Below are positions 36,062 through 46,188 of a stretch of 64,000 nucleotides of DNA, piece after piece (position 1 is the stretch's first letter; each line of letters begins with the position of its first letter). Source of the DNA: Terebella lapidaria (lineage: Eukaryota > Annelida > Polychaeta > Terebellida > Terebellidae); assembly GCA_949152475.1 (NCBI GenBank), contig OX424556.1:58548451-58612450 (forward strand), written 5' to 3'. The notes beneath the pieces are model-generated. The model was not told the DNA's origin. It made no database searches and saw only the letters and a program-made list of their open reading frames with translations. The position numbers and the translations under genes were made by a program.

Positions 36062-37609
36062 ATGGCATTTAGACAAATCACAAGCAGTCCTAAAATGACG
36101 AGTGTGTTGTCGCATTCCAAAGTTGGACATTTTACACCAAGGCCCGCCAGTGTGAACTCGACTTTACCAAGTGACATCAGTAAGGCCAGTACATCGTGGT
36201 CATTGTCTTCTGAACAGGAGTCGTACTTTGACAAAAGTACACTTAGTTCTAAACGCCTGAGTGTACCTGATGAACAGCAAAGAATTGGAAGTTCAAAACA
36301 AAATATCAATTTTTCATCCAAAAAGCTCGTTTTTCCAAACAGAGGGCACTTACAGGAGAATGTGTCTCTCCCATCTTGCTCAACAACGAAATGTCACCCT
36401 CTGAGCACATTGCAAGCCAAACGGAAACTACATCTAGAAGCACAGTTATGTCAACAAGAGACCAAGAGGTCATGCAACAATCATCAGGCCACAGAAGTGA
36501 AATCTTCCCGTGTTACAGGCAGTTCTCAATTGGCTGAGAAAAACTCGATGGATAGAGTTGAACCTCTCAATACTGAACGACTTAAAGCCATGAGAGAACT
36601 GACCAAGAACGCTTTGGTAAATATTCTGAACAACGGTGCAGTGTGTGTGGAATTCTTTCACAAGAATCGTTCAGGATCAAACGATTTGTTCAGGATAGAA
36701 GAAGTGATGATAATTTCTGGTGATGGGAAGATCGTCCATGTGTATGGAGTTCCTGAGAACACATTTGTAACATTGAATGACAAAGCATTATCAAATGTTT
36801 TGAAGAAAACAGAGCACTTCTCATATATGACAGTACCGTCAAGATATGTCAAGAAATATCAATATGCTGCTCGATTCATCAACATTGTGCGATCCAAGAC
36901 ACCCAAAGTCACGACCTTCACCAAACTGGCCAAATGTGTCCTCATGGAGAATGCTGACTTTGAAATCCGTTTCTACGACGGGACTAAAATCTCCAAAACT
37001 AATGACACAAAGATCTACAAGCAGAATTGTTCTGCCGTAGTTGTGGGTCCGAGGGATAACATTTCTCACCTTGATGTGGAAACAAAAGAACTGTTGAACC
37101 ACACTTCTGAATGTCATGCCACGTGCCTTAATCTGGAGGCTACTTTGACAGCAACCATGAAGTCATCATACTGTAACATCGCTCATTTCCCGGTAATTAT
37201 TGGGAGGCGCCCAGAATCCACGAATCTTCAGCCCTCAGTACCCAAGCTTACGTCTAAGAACAGTCAGAAGTCAACCAGTCAAGTGACACCGGCCGAGAAG
37301 ACTGGCCTGAACATCTCCAGTTCATCCTCCAGCAGCCCTCGGTCCCACACTCCCTCCATTGTGTGCCAGGTGTTCGTCCCTGGAGTCGGCTGGGGCATTC
37401 AGATGTCCTCGGGAGAAGTCCTGGTGCAGTTCCTGGACGCCTGTCAGCTCGCTGTCCAAAGTTCTCCGATGGTCGTCAGATACAAGGACTCCAAAGACGA
37501 CTCTGTCTGGCTCACATACAGTGACTGTGATGTGTTACCGGGAATTGTCATCAAAAGACTAGAAGTACTGCCAGTGGTCACAGACAGACTCCAACAACTT
37601 CTGAACTAG
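36062..37609 (+). CDS. PLK4-like: Kinase-less PLK4-like polo-box protein, copy A (intact, 515 aa, intronless)
   Basis: The protein aligns with the C-terminal half of Polo-like kinase 4, the centriole-duplication kinase, but has no kinase domain. Residues 1-165 are a Ser/Thr/Lys-rich linker. Residues 168-365 match the cryptic polo box: EPLNTERLKAMRELTKNALV, then RYVKKYQYAARFINIVRSKT, KCVLMENADFEIRFYDGTKI and CLNLEA. HFPVIIGRRPEST follows, as in PLK4. After a Ser-rich spacer (398-432), residues 435-512 match polo box 3 (VFVPGVGWGIQMSSGEVLVQF). In PLK4 the cryptic polo box dimerises and binds centriolar receptors, and PB3 binds STIL. The gene is one uninterrupted frame, unlike multi-exon PLK4, which suggests a 5'-truncated retrocopy (inference), with its own TATA box and an AATAAA at 37787-37792. 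It lies head-to-tail 455 bp after ChE-like 1. Function is unknown; it could compete with or assist PLK4. Confidence 0.85.
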   Translation: MAFRQITSSPKMTSVLSHSKVGHFTPRPASVNSTLPSDISKASTSWSLSSEQESYFDKSTLSSKRLSVPDEQQRIGSSKQNINFSSKKLVFPNRGHLQENVSLPSCSTTKCHPLSTLQAKRKLHLEAQLCQQETKRSCNNHQATEVKSSRVTGSSQLAEKNSMDRVEPLNTERLKAMRELTKNALVNILNNGAVCVEFFHKNRSGSNDLFRIEEVMIISGDGKIVHVYGVPENTFVTLNDKALSNVLKKTEHFSYMTVPSRYVKKYQYAARFINIVRSKTPKVTTFTKLAKCVLMENADFEIRFYDGTKISKTNDTKIYKQNCSAVVVGPRDNISHLDVETKELLNHTSECHATCLNLEATLTATMKSSYCNIAHFPVIIGRRPESTNLQPSVPKLTSKNSQKSTSQVTPAEKTGLNISSSSSSSPRSHTPSIVCQVFVPGVGWGIQMSSGEVLVQFLDACQLAVQSSPMVVRYKDSKDDSVWLTYSDCDVLPGIVIKRLEVLPVVTDRLQQLLN

Positions 37610-37800
37610 CCAAAACAATGGCGTTTTGAATATATTTTTATGTTGTTATTATATGTTGTTGCTATGTTTCACAAAGCGGGTTTGTGCAATGTTCATACAT
37701 GAATTCAATGCTTCGAAGGTCAAACCGTGTTATCAATATTCTCGCCATTACGTGTAATAGATGTTACGTTACAATGTACATGTAATAATAAAGAATACAT
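37610..37800 (+). other. 3' UTR of PLK4-like copy A
   Basis: AT-rich trailer. AATAAA at 37787-37792 (TGTAATAATAAAGAATAC) is a good polyadenylation signal and is conserved in copies B and C. Confidence 0.6.
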
Positions 37801-37849
37801 CACTACTAAACAATTTCCCGTCTTTTGTGTTTTATTTTACGAGCAACCA

Positions 37850-38200
37850 GGGCTGGAATAATTGTAATAAAGAACCAATACCGGTAACGACACTAATGTC
37901 ACACTATGGTACCATGCTTTATTTTGACACTGCATTGAAATTAGAAGAATAATTTATGGGTTTTCTGGTCTGCAAACGATGACATTTCTGAACTTGACAT
38001 GGAAGTGTTGAACAACGCTTCTGAATGTCACATCATCTGCCTCAAACAGGATGCTATTTGGCAGCAACCATTTAAAGTTGTATTAAGACAACTATGAACG
38101 ACGTCATCTGATCATCAACCACAACTATGCGCACTGGCCCCATGTGGAAGACGAGAACAGTAACAGGGAAGCTTTCGATGAAGTTGCCAACCCTCACGAT
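37850..38200 (+). pseudogene. Inter-unit spacer with relics of ChE2 3' end, polo box and ChE exon 7
   Basis: Three old fragments lie in a row. About 37850-37960 resembles the 3' end of ChE-like 2 at 59640-59740 (shared GAAATTAGAAGAA and CTTTATTTT/ACTTTATTTC). About 37978-38075 is a diverged copy of the PLK4-like segment around SHLDVETKELLNHTSECHA (here reading like ISELDMEVLNNASECH). About 38120-38190 is a diverged ChE exon 7 (NYAHWPHVEDENSNREAF). All are much more diverged than the rest of the unit. The same set recurs at 41536-41880. Confidence 0.75.
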
Positions 38201-38314
38201 ATACACAAAGGTCATTGACTCTATGACGTCAGTAGATTGGGAAAAACTTATTGGCCAATCCTAATAATGTGGCAGTCACTATTGGCATAATGTATAGTGA
38301 TCATCATGTCCTAG

Positions 38315-39255
38315 ATGATGACGGATGCGGCGTTCGGTATGCCGTGGGACAAACAGTTGAGGAAGCACCACACACTGGCCCCATCATATGGCTATGTGTA
38401 CGACTACGATTCCATACCTCTATTTCCCGACTGGATGGGTAGGTACACGTTCCAACATGATTTTGCACAGACTAACTCATCTTCCTGGGTTAAGAGTGAC
38501 AAATGGTAAGTTATGCAGTGCAATAAAAACATTCAGTTAGAGAAAGGATTTCATGAGAAACCTATATCGACATCGGGCCAGGTGTACCCCACATGGGTGA
38601 GTTGATTGCTGTCTGGGGGTACGCGATGTTAGCAGACAATCCCGCAGTCAAGAACGACTCGGGAATCCACCTGAACCATGTGATCAACTTCACCAGTCAG
38701 GACGTGCAACACACTGTCTACTGGCAACAGATGTACTCAAACTTCGCTCACTCCGGATCTGTATAACACATACTATAGGCTAGTAAACACCTATTGCCTG
38801 CGACTGACTGTGTGAGAGGTTAGATATTTGGTTTGGCTGGCAGTAACCCCACTCCGACACCCGTGGTGGAACCCCTGGTTAACCTGACCACGTGGCGGCC
38901 ATACAGCGCTGAGGACATGGCCTTTCTCTACGTCAACGACCAGGTAGTGGAGGTCCAGACCAAGTGGGAACAACAGGACTATGCCTTCTGGCGGGAGTAT
39001 GTCGGCTGGATCACCACAGAGTACCCTTTCCCTACCAGAGGTGACCGAGTACACTCAATGTTACCATGTTTACCGCCAGTACTATGACAGTATCACATGC
39101 ATAGAACTATTGGAGCCATAGCTAGAGCACCAAGTCTGTGTTTTTCAGCTGGTCCTGTCCAAGAGGAGAGCCTGAAAGGTTTGCCTGCTAATTGGATCTC
39201 AGACATCCTGGACATCATGACTGAGTTTTTGTTGGACATGATTCAGTTGTATTAA
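38315..39255 (+). pseudogene. Duplicated ChE exons 8-11, unit 2
   Basis: Copies of ChE-like 1 exons: 38315-38438, 38582-38756, 38844-39040 and 39149-39255, with the same lengths and phases as the originals. The donor after the exon 9 copy is changed from GGGTCTGT to GGATCTGT, removing the GT. There is no upstream catalytic part, so the set cannot make an esterase alone. It might act as alternative terminal exons of ChE-like 1, but the lost donor argues against that. Confidence 0.85.
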
Positions 39256-39743
39256 AGCATCGTGTGTTAATTTTGTGGCAATATAATTATACCTGATTAC
39301 TTCTTTGTACCTCGTTCACATTCACAAGAAAACAATTATTTACTTCAGAGGCACAGAAAACGAAAACAATTATTACTTTGGAATTCTGATCGCATAAATT
39401 TGAATGCATGGTTTAATAAATCATCCTGCACCATTTTTCGGTGGCTAGAGGTGGAAGTTTCTGAGATATACCAGTACTTTTATCAATTGGTGATATATAA
39501 TTGTAATAATTGCAATTGAAGAAGCACATCATTTAAATCTTGCCGTCAGAAGCCGTTATAACGCGTTCTTTTAATCTTTTCATAAATCTTAATTGCAATT
39601 GAAGATTTGCAATACTTCACTTATCTTCCAAAGCTGTTACAACAAGAATCCCTTCATGAGAAAAGTATTTAAACTCTGAGACTTCACATCTACCTATAAA
39701 TAGTAGACACTAGAATTAGCATCAACGTGAAGATCGAGAAGAA

Positions 39744-41291
39744 ATGGCATCTAGACAAATCACAAGCAGTCCTAAAATGACGAGTGTGTTGTCGCATTCC
39801 AAAGTTGGACATTTTACACCAAGGCCCGCCAGTGTGAACTCGACCTTACCAAGTGACATCAGTAAGGCCAGTACATCGTGGTCATTGTCTTCTGAACAGG
39901 AGTCGGACTTTGACAAAAGTACATTTAGTTCTAAACGCCTGAGTGTACCTAATGAACAGCAAAGAATTGGAAGTTCCAAAGAAAATATCAATGTTTCATC
40001 AAAGAAGATTGTTTTCCCAAATAGAGGGCACTTACAGGAGAATGTATCTCTCCCATCTCGTCCAACAAAAAAATTTCACCCTCTGAGCTCATTGCAAGCA
40101 AAACGGAAACTACACATCGAAGCACAGTTATGTCAAAAGGACACCAAGAGGTCATGCAACAATCATCAGGCCACAGAAGTGACATCTTCCCATGTTACAG
40201 GCAGTTCTCAACTGGCTGAGAAAAACTCGATGGACAGAGTTGAACCTCTCAATACTGAACGACTTAAAGCCATGAGAGAACTGACCAAGAACGCTTTGGT
40301 AAATATTCTGGACAACGGTGCAGTGTGTGTGGAATTCTTTCACAAGAATCGTTCACGATCTAACGATTTGTTCAGGATAGAAGAAGTGATGATTATTTCT
40401 GGTGATGGAAAGATTGTCCAAGTTCATGGAGTTCCTGAGAACACATATGTAACATTGAATGACAAAGCATTATCAAATGTTTTGAAGAAAACAGAGCACT
40501 TGTCATATATGGCAGTACCATCAAGATATGTCAAGAAATATCAATATGCTGCTCGATTCATCAACATTGTGCAATCCAAGACACCCAAAGTCACGATCTT
40601 CACCAAACTGGCCAAATGTGTCCTCATGGAGAATGCTGACTTTGAAGTCCGTTTCTACGACGGGACTAAAATCTCCAAAACTAATGACACAAAGATCTAC
40701 AAGCAGAATTGTTCTGCCGTAGTTGTGGCTCCGAGGGATAACATTTCTCACCTTGATGTGGAAACAAAAGAACTGTTGAACCACACTTTTGAATGTCATG
40801 CCACGTGCCTCAATCTTGAGGCTACTTTGACAGCAACCATGAAGTCATCAGACTCTAACATCGCTCATTTCCCGGTAATTGTTGGGAAGCGCCCAGAATC
40901 CACGAATCTTCAGCCCTCAGTACCCAAGCTTGCCTCTCAGAACAGTCAGAAGTCAACCAGTCAAGTGACACCGGCCGAGAAGACTGGCCTGAACATCTCC
41001 AGTTCATCCTCCAGCAGCCCTCGGTCCCAGACTCCCTCCATTGTGTGCTAGGTGTTCGTCCCTGGAGTCGGCTGGGGCATTCAGATGTCCTCGGGAGAAG
41101 TCCTGGTGCAGTTCCTGGACGGCTGTCAGCTCGCTGTCCAAAGTTCTCCGATGGTCGTCAGATACAAGGACTCCAAGGACGACTCTGTCTGGCTCACATA
41201 CAGCGACTGTGATGTGTTACCGGGAACTGTCATCAAAAGACTAGAGGTACTACCAGTGGTCACAGACAGACTCCAACAACTTCTCAACTAG
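39744..41291 (+). pseudogene. PLK4-like: PLK4-like polo-box gene, copy B (one nonsense codon)
   Basis: Near-identical to copy A over its whole length, with TATA at 39695 and ATG at 39744. A CAG-to-TAG change at 41049-41051 ends the frame after 435 codons, just before polo box 3; the remainder (41052-41291) stays in frame to the normal stop. A truncated protein would keep the whole cryptic polo box and lose PB3, so a residual function is possible. Confidence 0.85.
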
Positions 41292-41535
41292 CTGAAACAG
41301 TGTCGTTTTGAATATATATTTTGTTATGTTGTTATTATATGTTGTTGCTATGTTTCACATGGCGGGTTTGTGCAATATTCATACATGAATTCAATGCCTC
41401 GAAGGTCAAACCGTGTTATCAATATTCTCACCATCACGTGTAATAGATGTTACGTTACAATGTACATGTAATAATAAAGAATACATCACTACAAAACAAT
41501 TTCCCGTCTTTTGTGTTTTATTTTACGAGCAACCA

Positions 41536-41880
41536 GGGCTGGAATAATTGTAATAAAGAACCAATACCGGTAACGACACTAATGTCACACTATGGTACCA
41601 TGCTTTATTTTGACACTGCATTGAAATTAGAAGAATAATTTATGGGTTTTCTGGTCTGCAAACGATGACATTTCTGAACTTGACATGGAAGTGTTGAACA
41701 ACGCTTCTGAATGTCACATCATCTGCCTCAAACAGGATGCTATTTGGCAGCAACCATTTAAAGTTGTATTAAGACAACTATGAACGACGTCATCTGATCA
41801 TCAACCACAACTATGCGCACTGGCCCCATGTGGAAGACGAGAACAGTAACAGGGAAGCTTTCGATGAAGTTGCCAACCCT
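41536..41880 (+). pseudogene. Second copy of the relic spacer
   Basis: Nearly identical to 37850-38200: ChE2 3'-end-like sequence, a diverged polo-box fragment (about 41664-41765) and a diverged ChE exon 7 (about 41806-41880). This places the relic inside the duplicated unit before the array expanded. Confidence 0.7.
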
Positions 41881-42000
41881 CACGATATACACAAAGGTCA
41901 TTGACTGTATGACGTCAGTAGATTGGGAAAAATTTATTGGCCAATCCTAATAATGTGGCAGTCAGTATTGGCATAATGTATAGTGATCATCATGTCCTAG

Positions 42001-42937
42001 ATGATGACCGATGCGGCGTTCGGGATGCCGTGGGACAAACAGTTGAGGAAGCACCACACACTGGCCCCATCATATGGCTATGTGTACGACTACGATTCCA
42101 TACCTCTATTTCCCGACTGGATGGGCAGGTACACGTTCCAACATGATTTTGCACAGACTAACTCATCTTCCTGGGTTAAGAGTGACAAATGGTAAGTTAT
42201 GCAGTGCAATAAAATCACTCAGAGAAACGATTTCATGAGAAACCTATATTGACATCGGGTCAAGTGTACCCCACATGGGTGAGTTGATTGCTGTCTGGGG
42301 GTATGCGATGTTAGTAGACAATCCTGCAGTCAAGAACGACTCGGGAATCCACCTGGACCGTGTGATCAACTTCACCAGTCAGGACGTACAACACACTGTC
42401 TACTGGCAACATATGTACTCAAACTTCGCTCACTCCGGGTCTGTATAACACATACTATAGGCTAGTAAACACCTATTGCCTGCGACTGACTGTGTGAGAG
42501 GTTAGATATTTGGTTTGGCTGGCAGTAACCCCACTCCGACACCCGTGGTGGATCCCCTGGGTAACCTGACCACGTGGCGGCCATACAGCGCTGAGGACAT
42601 GGCCTTTCTCTACGTGAACGACCAGGTAGTGGAGGTCCAGACTCAGTGGGAACAACAGGACTATGCCTTCTGGCGGGAGTATGTCGGCTGGATCACCAGA
42701 GAGTACCCTTTCCCTATCCGAGGTGACCGAGTACACTCAGTGTTACCATGTTTACCGCCAGTACTATGACAGTATCACATGCATCGAACAACTTGAGCCA
42801 TAGCTAGAGCACCCAGTCTGTATGTTTCAGCTGGTCCTGTCCAAGAGGAGAGCCTGGAAGGTTTGCCTGCTAATTGGATCTCAGACATCCTGGACATCAT
42901 GACTGAGTTTTTGTTGGACATGGTTCAGTTGTATTAA
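42001..42937 (+). pseudogene. Duplicated ChE exons 8-11, unit 3
   Basis: Exon copies 42001-42124, 42264-42438, 42526-42722 and 42831-42937. The exon 9 acceptor is changed from TCAG to TCAA (42260-42263), so exon 9 could not be spliced normally, while exons 10 and 11 look spliceable. Non-functional alone. Confidence 0.85.
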
Positions 42938-43425
42938 AGCATCGTGTGTTAATTTTGTGGCAATATAATTATACCTGATTACTTCTTTGTACCTCGTTCA
43001 CATTCACAAGAAAACAATTACTACTTCAGAGGCACAGAAAACGAAAAAAATTATTACTTTAGAATTCTGATCGCATGGTTTTTAATGCATGGTTTAATAA
43101 ATCATCCTGCACCATTTTTCGGTGGCTAGAGGTGGAAGTTTCTGAGATATACCAGTACTTTTATCAATTGTTGATATACAATTGTAATAATTGCAATTGA
43201 AGAAGCACGTCTTTTAAATCTTGCCGTCAGAAGCCGTTATAACGCGTTCTTTTAATCTCTTCATGATTCTTAATTGCAATTGAAGATTTGCAATACTTCA
43301 CTTATCTTCCAAAGCTGTTACAACAAGAATCCTTTCATGAGAAAAGTATTTAAACTGCTGAGACTTCACATGTACCTATAAATAGTAGGCACTAGAATTA
43401 GCATCAACGTAAAGATCGAGAAGAA

Positions 43426-44967
43426 ATGGCATTTAGACAAATCACAAGCAGTCCTAAAATGACGAGTATGTTGTCGCATTCCAAAGTTGGACATTTTACA
43501 CCAAGGCCCGCCAGTGTGAACTCGACCTTACCAAGTGACATCAGTATGGCCAGTACATCGTGATCATTGTCTTCTGAACAGGAGTCGGACTTCGAAAAAG
43601 GTACACTTAGTCCTAAACGCCTGCATGTACCTAAGGAACAGCAAAGAATTGGAAGTTCAAAAGAAAATGTCAATGTCTCATCTACCAAGATTGTTTTCCC
43701 AAACAGAGGGCACTTACAGGAGAATGTGTCTCTCTCATCTTGTCCAACAACGAAATGTCACCCTCTGAGCTCATTGCAAGCAAAACGGAAACTACATCTA
43801 AAAGCACAGTTGTGTCAACAGGACACCAAGAGGTCATGCAACAATCATCAGGCCACAGAAGTGAAATCTTCCCGTGTTACAGGCAGTTCTCAATTGGCTG
43901 AGAAAAACTCGATGGACAGAGTTGAACCTCTCAATACTGAACGACTTAAAGCCATGAGAGAACTGACCAAGAACGCTTTGGTAAATATTCTGGACAACGG
44001 TGCAGTGTGTGTGGAATTCTTCCACAAGAATCGTTCAGGATCAAACGATTTGTTCAGGATAGAAGAAGTGATGATTATTTCTGGTGATGGAAAGATTGTC
44101 CAAGTTCATGGAGTTCCTTAGAACACATATGTAACATTGAATGACAAAGCATTATCAAATGTTTGGAAGAAAACAGAGCACTTCTCACATATGGCAGTAC
44201 CGTCAAGATATGTCAAGAAATATCAATATGCTGCTCGATTCATCAACATTGTGCGATCCAAGACACCCAAAGTCACGATCTTCACCAAACTGGCCAAATG
44301 TGTCCTCATGGAGAATGCTGACTTTGAAGTCCGTTTCTACGACGGGACTAAAATCTCCAAAACTAATGACACAAAGATCTACAAGCAGAATTGTTCTGTC
44401 GTAGTTGTGGGTCCGAAGGATACCATTTCTTTCCTTGATGTGGAAACAAAAGAACAGTTCAACCACACTTCTGAATGTCATGCCACGTGCCTTAATCTTG
44501 AGGCTACTTTGACAGCAACCATGAAGTCATCAGACTGTAACATGGCTCCTTTCCCGGTTATTGTTGGAAGGCGCCCAGAATCTACGAATCCAGCCCTCAG
44601 TACCCAAACTTGCCTCTCAGAACAGTCAGAAGTCAACCAGTCAAGTGGCGCCAGGAAGACTTGCCTCAACAGCTCCAGTTCATCCTCCAGCAGTCCTCGG
44701 TCCCAGACTCCTTCGATTGTGTGCAAGGTGTTCGTCCATGGAGTCGGCTGGGGCATTCAGATGTCCTCAGGAGAAGTCCTGGTGCAGTTCCTGGACGGCT
44801 GTCAGCTCGCTGTCCGAAGTTCTCCGATGGTCGTCAGATACAAGGACTCCAAAGTCGACTCTGTCTGGCTCACATACAGCGACTGTGATGTGCTACCGGG
44901 AACTGTCATCAAAAGACTAGAGGTAGTACCAGTGGTCACAGACAGACTCCAACAACTTCTGAGCTAG
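43426..44967 (+). pseudogene. PLK4-like: PLK4-like polo-box gene, copy C (two nonsense codons)
   Basis: Has the same promoter, ATG at 43426 and a full-length match to copy A. TGG has become TGA at about 43561-43563 and GAG has become TAG at 44119-44121. Around 44590-44670 compensating indels change the linker before the Ser-rich spacer. Downstream frames remain open to 44967. The most damaged of the three tandem copies. Confidence 0.88.
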
Positions 44968-45328
44968 CTGAAACAATGTCGTTTTGAATATATTTTTGTT
45001 ATGATGTTATTATATGTTGTTGCTATGTTACACAAAGCGGGTTTGTGCAATATTCATACATGAATTCAATGCCTCGAAGGTTAAACCGTGTTATCAATAT
45101 TCTCGCCATTACGTGTAATAGATGTTACGTTGCAATGTGCATGTAATAATAAAGAATACATCACTACAAAACAATTTCCCGTCTTTTGTGTTTTATTTTA
45201 CGAGCAACCAGTGCATGGAATAATTGTGATAAAGAACCAATACCGGGAACGACACTAATGTCACACTATGATACCATGCTTTATTTTGACAGTGCATTGA
45301 AATTAGAAGAATAATTTATGGGTTTTCA

Positions 45329-45379
45329 ATTCAATTCAATTCAATTCATTTTATTCAACACAACATCCAACATTACAAG
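45329..45379 (+). repeat. (AATTC)n-rich junction at the 5' edge of the 11.6-kb insertion
   Basis: The tandem unit is followed up to ATGGGTTTTC at 45328. The sequence then switches to AATTCAATTCAATTCAATTC and ATTTTATTCAACACAAC, absent from the other units. It marks the insertion breakpoint and could be the end of another small repeat. Confidence 0.6.
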
Positions 45380-46125
45380 TGTAGTAATTTTAGCGACTGT
45401 TACTCCCGTCCCTCCCGCGCACTACACATTTCCACAACAAACATTCATTCTACATGACTTACATACAGGACAGGTACATACTATACGATCACAAGCATAA
45501 ACTCCATGTAGTCATGGTTACATACACAGGTAAAACCACGCACCTGCGGCCCCACTTGTTCAGTACACTCGACCCCGTATACTCGGCCTTGACCTTCACA
45601 TGCACTGACTTCTAAACATAGAACTTGACACACATACCCCACACATCAAGTGCACAGATACGGCATTACAAGTATTGACACGAGCCGGGGAAACCCACTT
45701 TCCCGGTGACATCAACGCATTGCAGCATACATTCGACCAATCACAACACCGCATGCACTTGGCGGGAAATTACACAAGCACATGATCCCTCGGCCCCAGT
45801 TATCTGCGCAGAGTAGTGGTAGAGATCCCAGTGACAGGATGTGCAAAATAGTGCCTGTGATTATTGACGATATAAATACGAACTAAATACAAGTGATATA
45901 TAAACTGTTGGATATATGTACAAGATATACGAAGGACTATAATAGGAATATTAATCGACTGGGATAATCGTGGACTATATGTGAAATTGCGGCCCTGATT
46001 GTGAGCGAGTGTGCCATCGGAATTTATCGCCACAATAAACAGTTAAATTGAACTGCCGGCTTATTGATCCGCACAACAATCAAGATTTATCGGCTTGATA
46101 TCGGCCGTGAACGATATTCGTCACA
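45380..46125 (+). repeat. Candidate 5' LTR
   Basis: Begins TGTAGTAATTTTAGCG and ends ATATTCGTCACA immediately before a TTGGCGCC primer-binding-like sequence, giving the TG...CA ends expected of an LTR. AATAAA in CCACAATAAACAG (about 46033) could be its polyadenylation signal. The exact 5' edge is inferred because no 3' partner is present. Confidence 0.55.
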
Positions 46126-46145
46126 TTGGCGCCGTAGACCAGGAT
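46126..46145 (+). other. Primer-binding-site-like sequence
   Basis: TTGGCGCCGTAGACCAGGAT directly follows the candidate LTR. A TGGCGCC start is typical of Gypsy-type elements that prime from a tRNA 3' end; the tRNA was not identified. Confidence 0.6.
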
Positions 46146-46188
46146 CTGAGCTAGTCTCGGATCTTCGACCCAGACCTGACCGGCATTG

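Noticed and set aside
36013..37117. Antisense frames opposite the PLK4-like copies
   Set aside because: They recur in each copy only because the copies are near-identical. They are shadows of the sense polo-box frame without recognisable domains.
36062..37609. PLK5 or another canonical polo-like kinase tail instead of PLK4
   Set aside because: The cryptic polo-box signature (KYQYAARF, LVRSKTPKV-like, DFEIRFYDG) and the single PB3 with FPVIIGRRPEST match PLK4. PLK1-3 and PLK5 have the different paired PBD.
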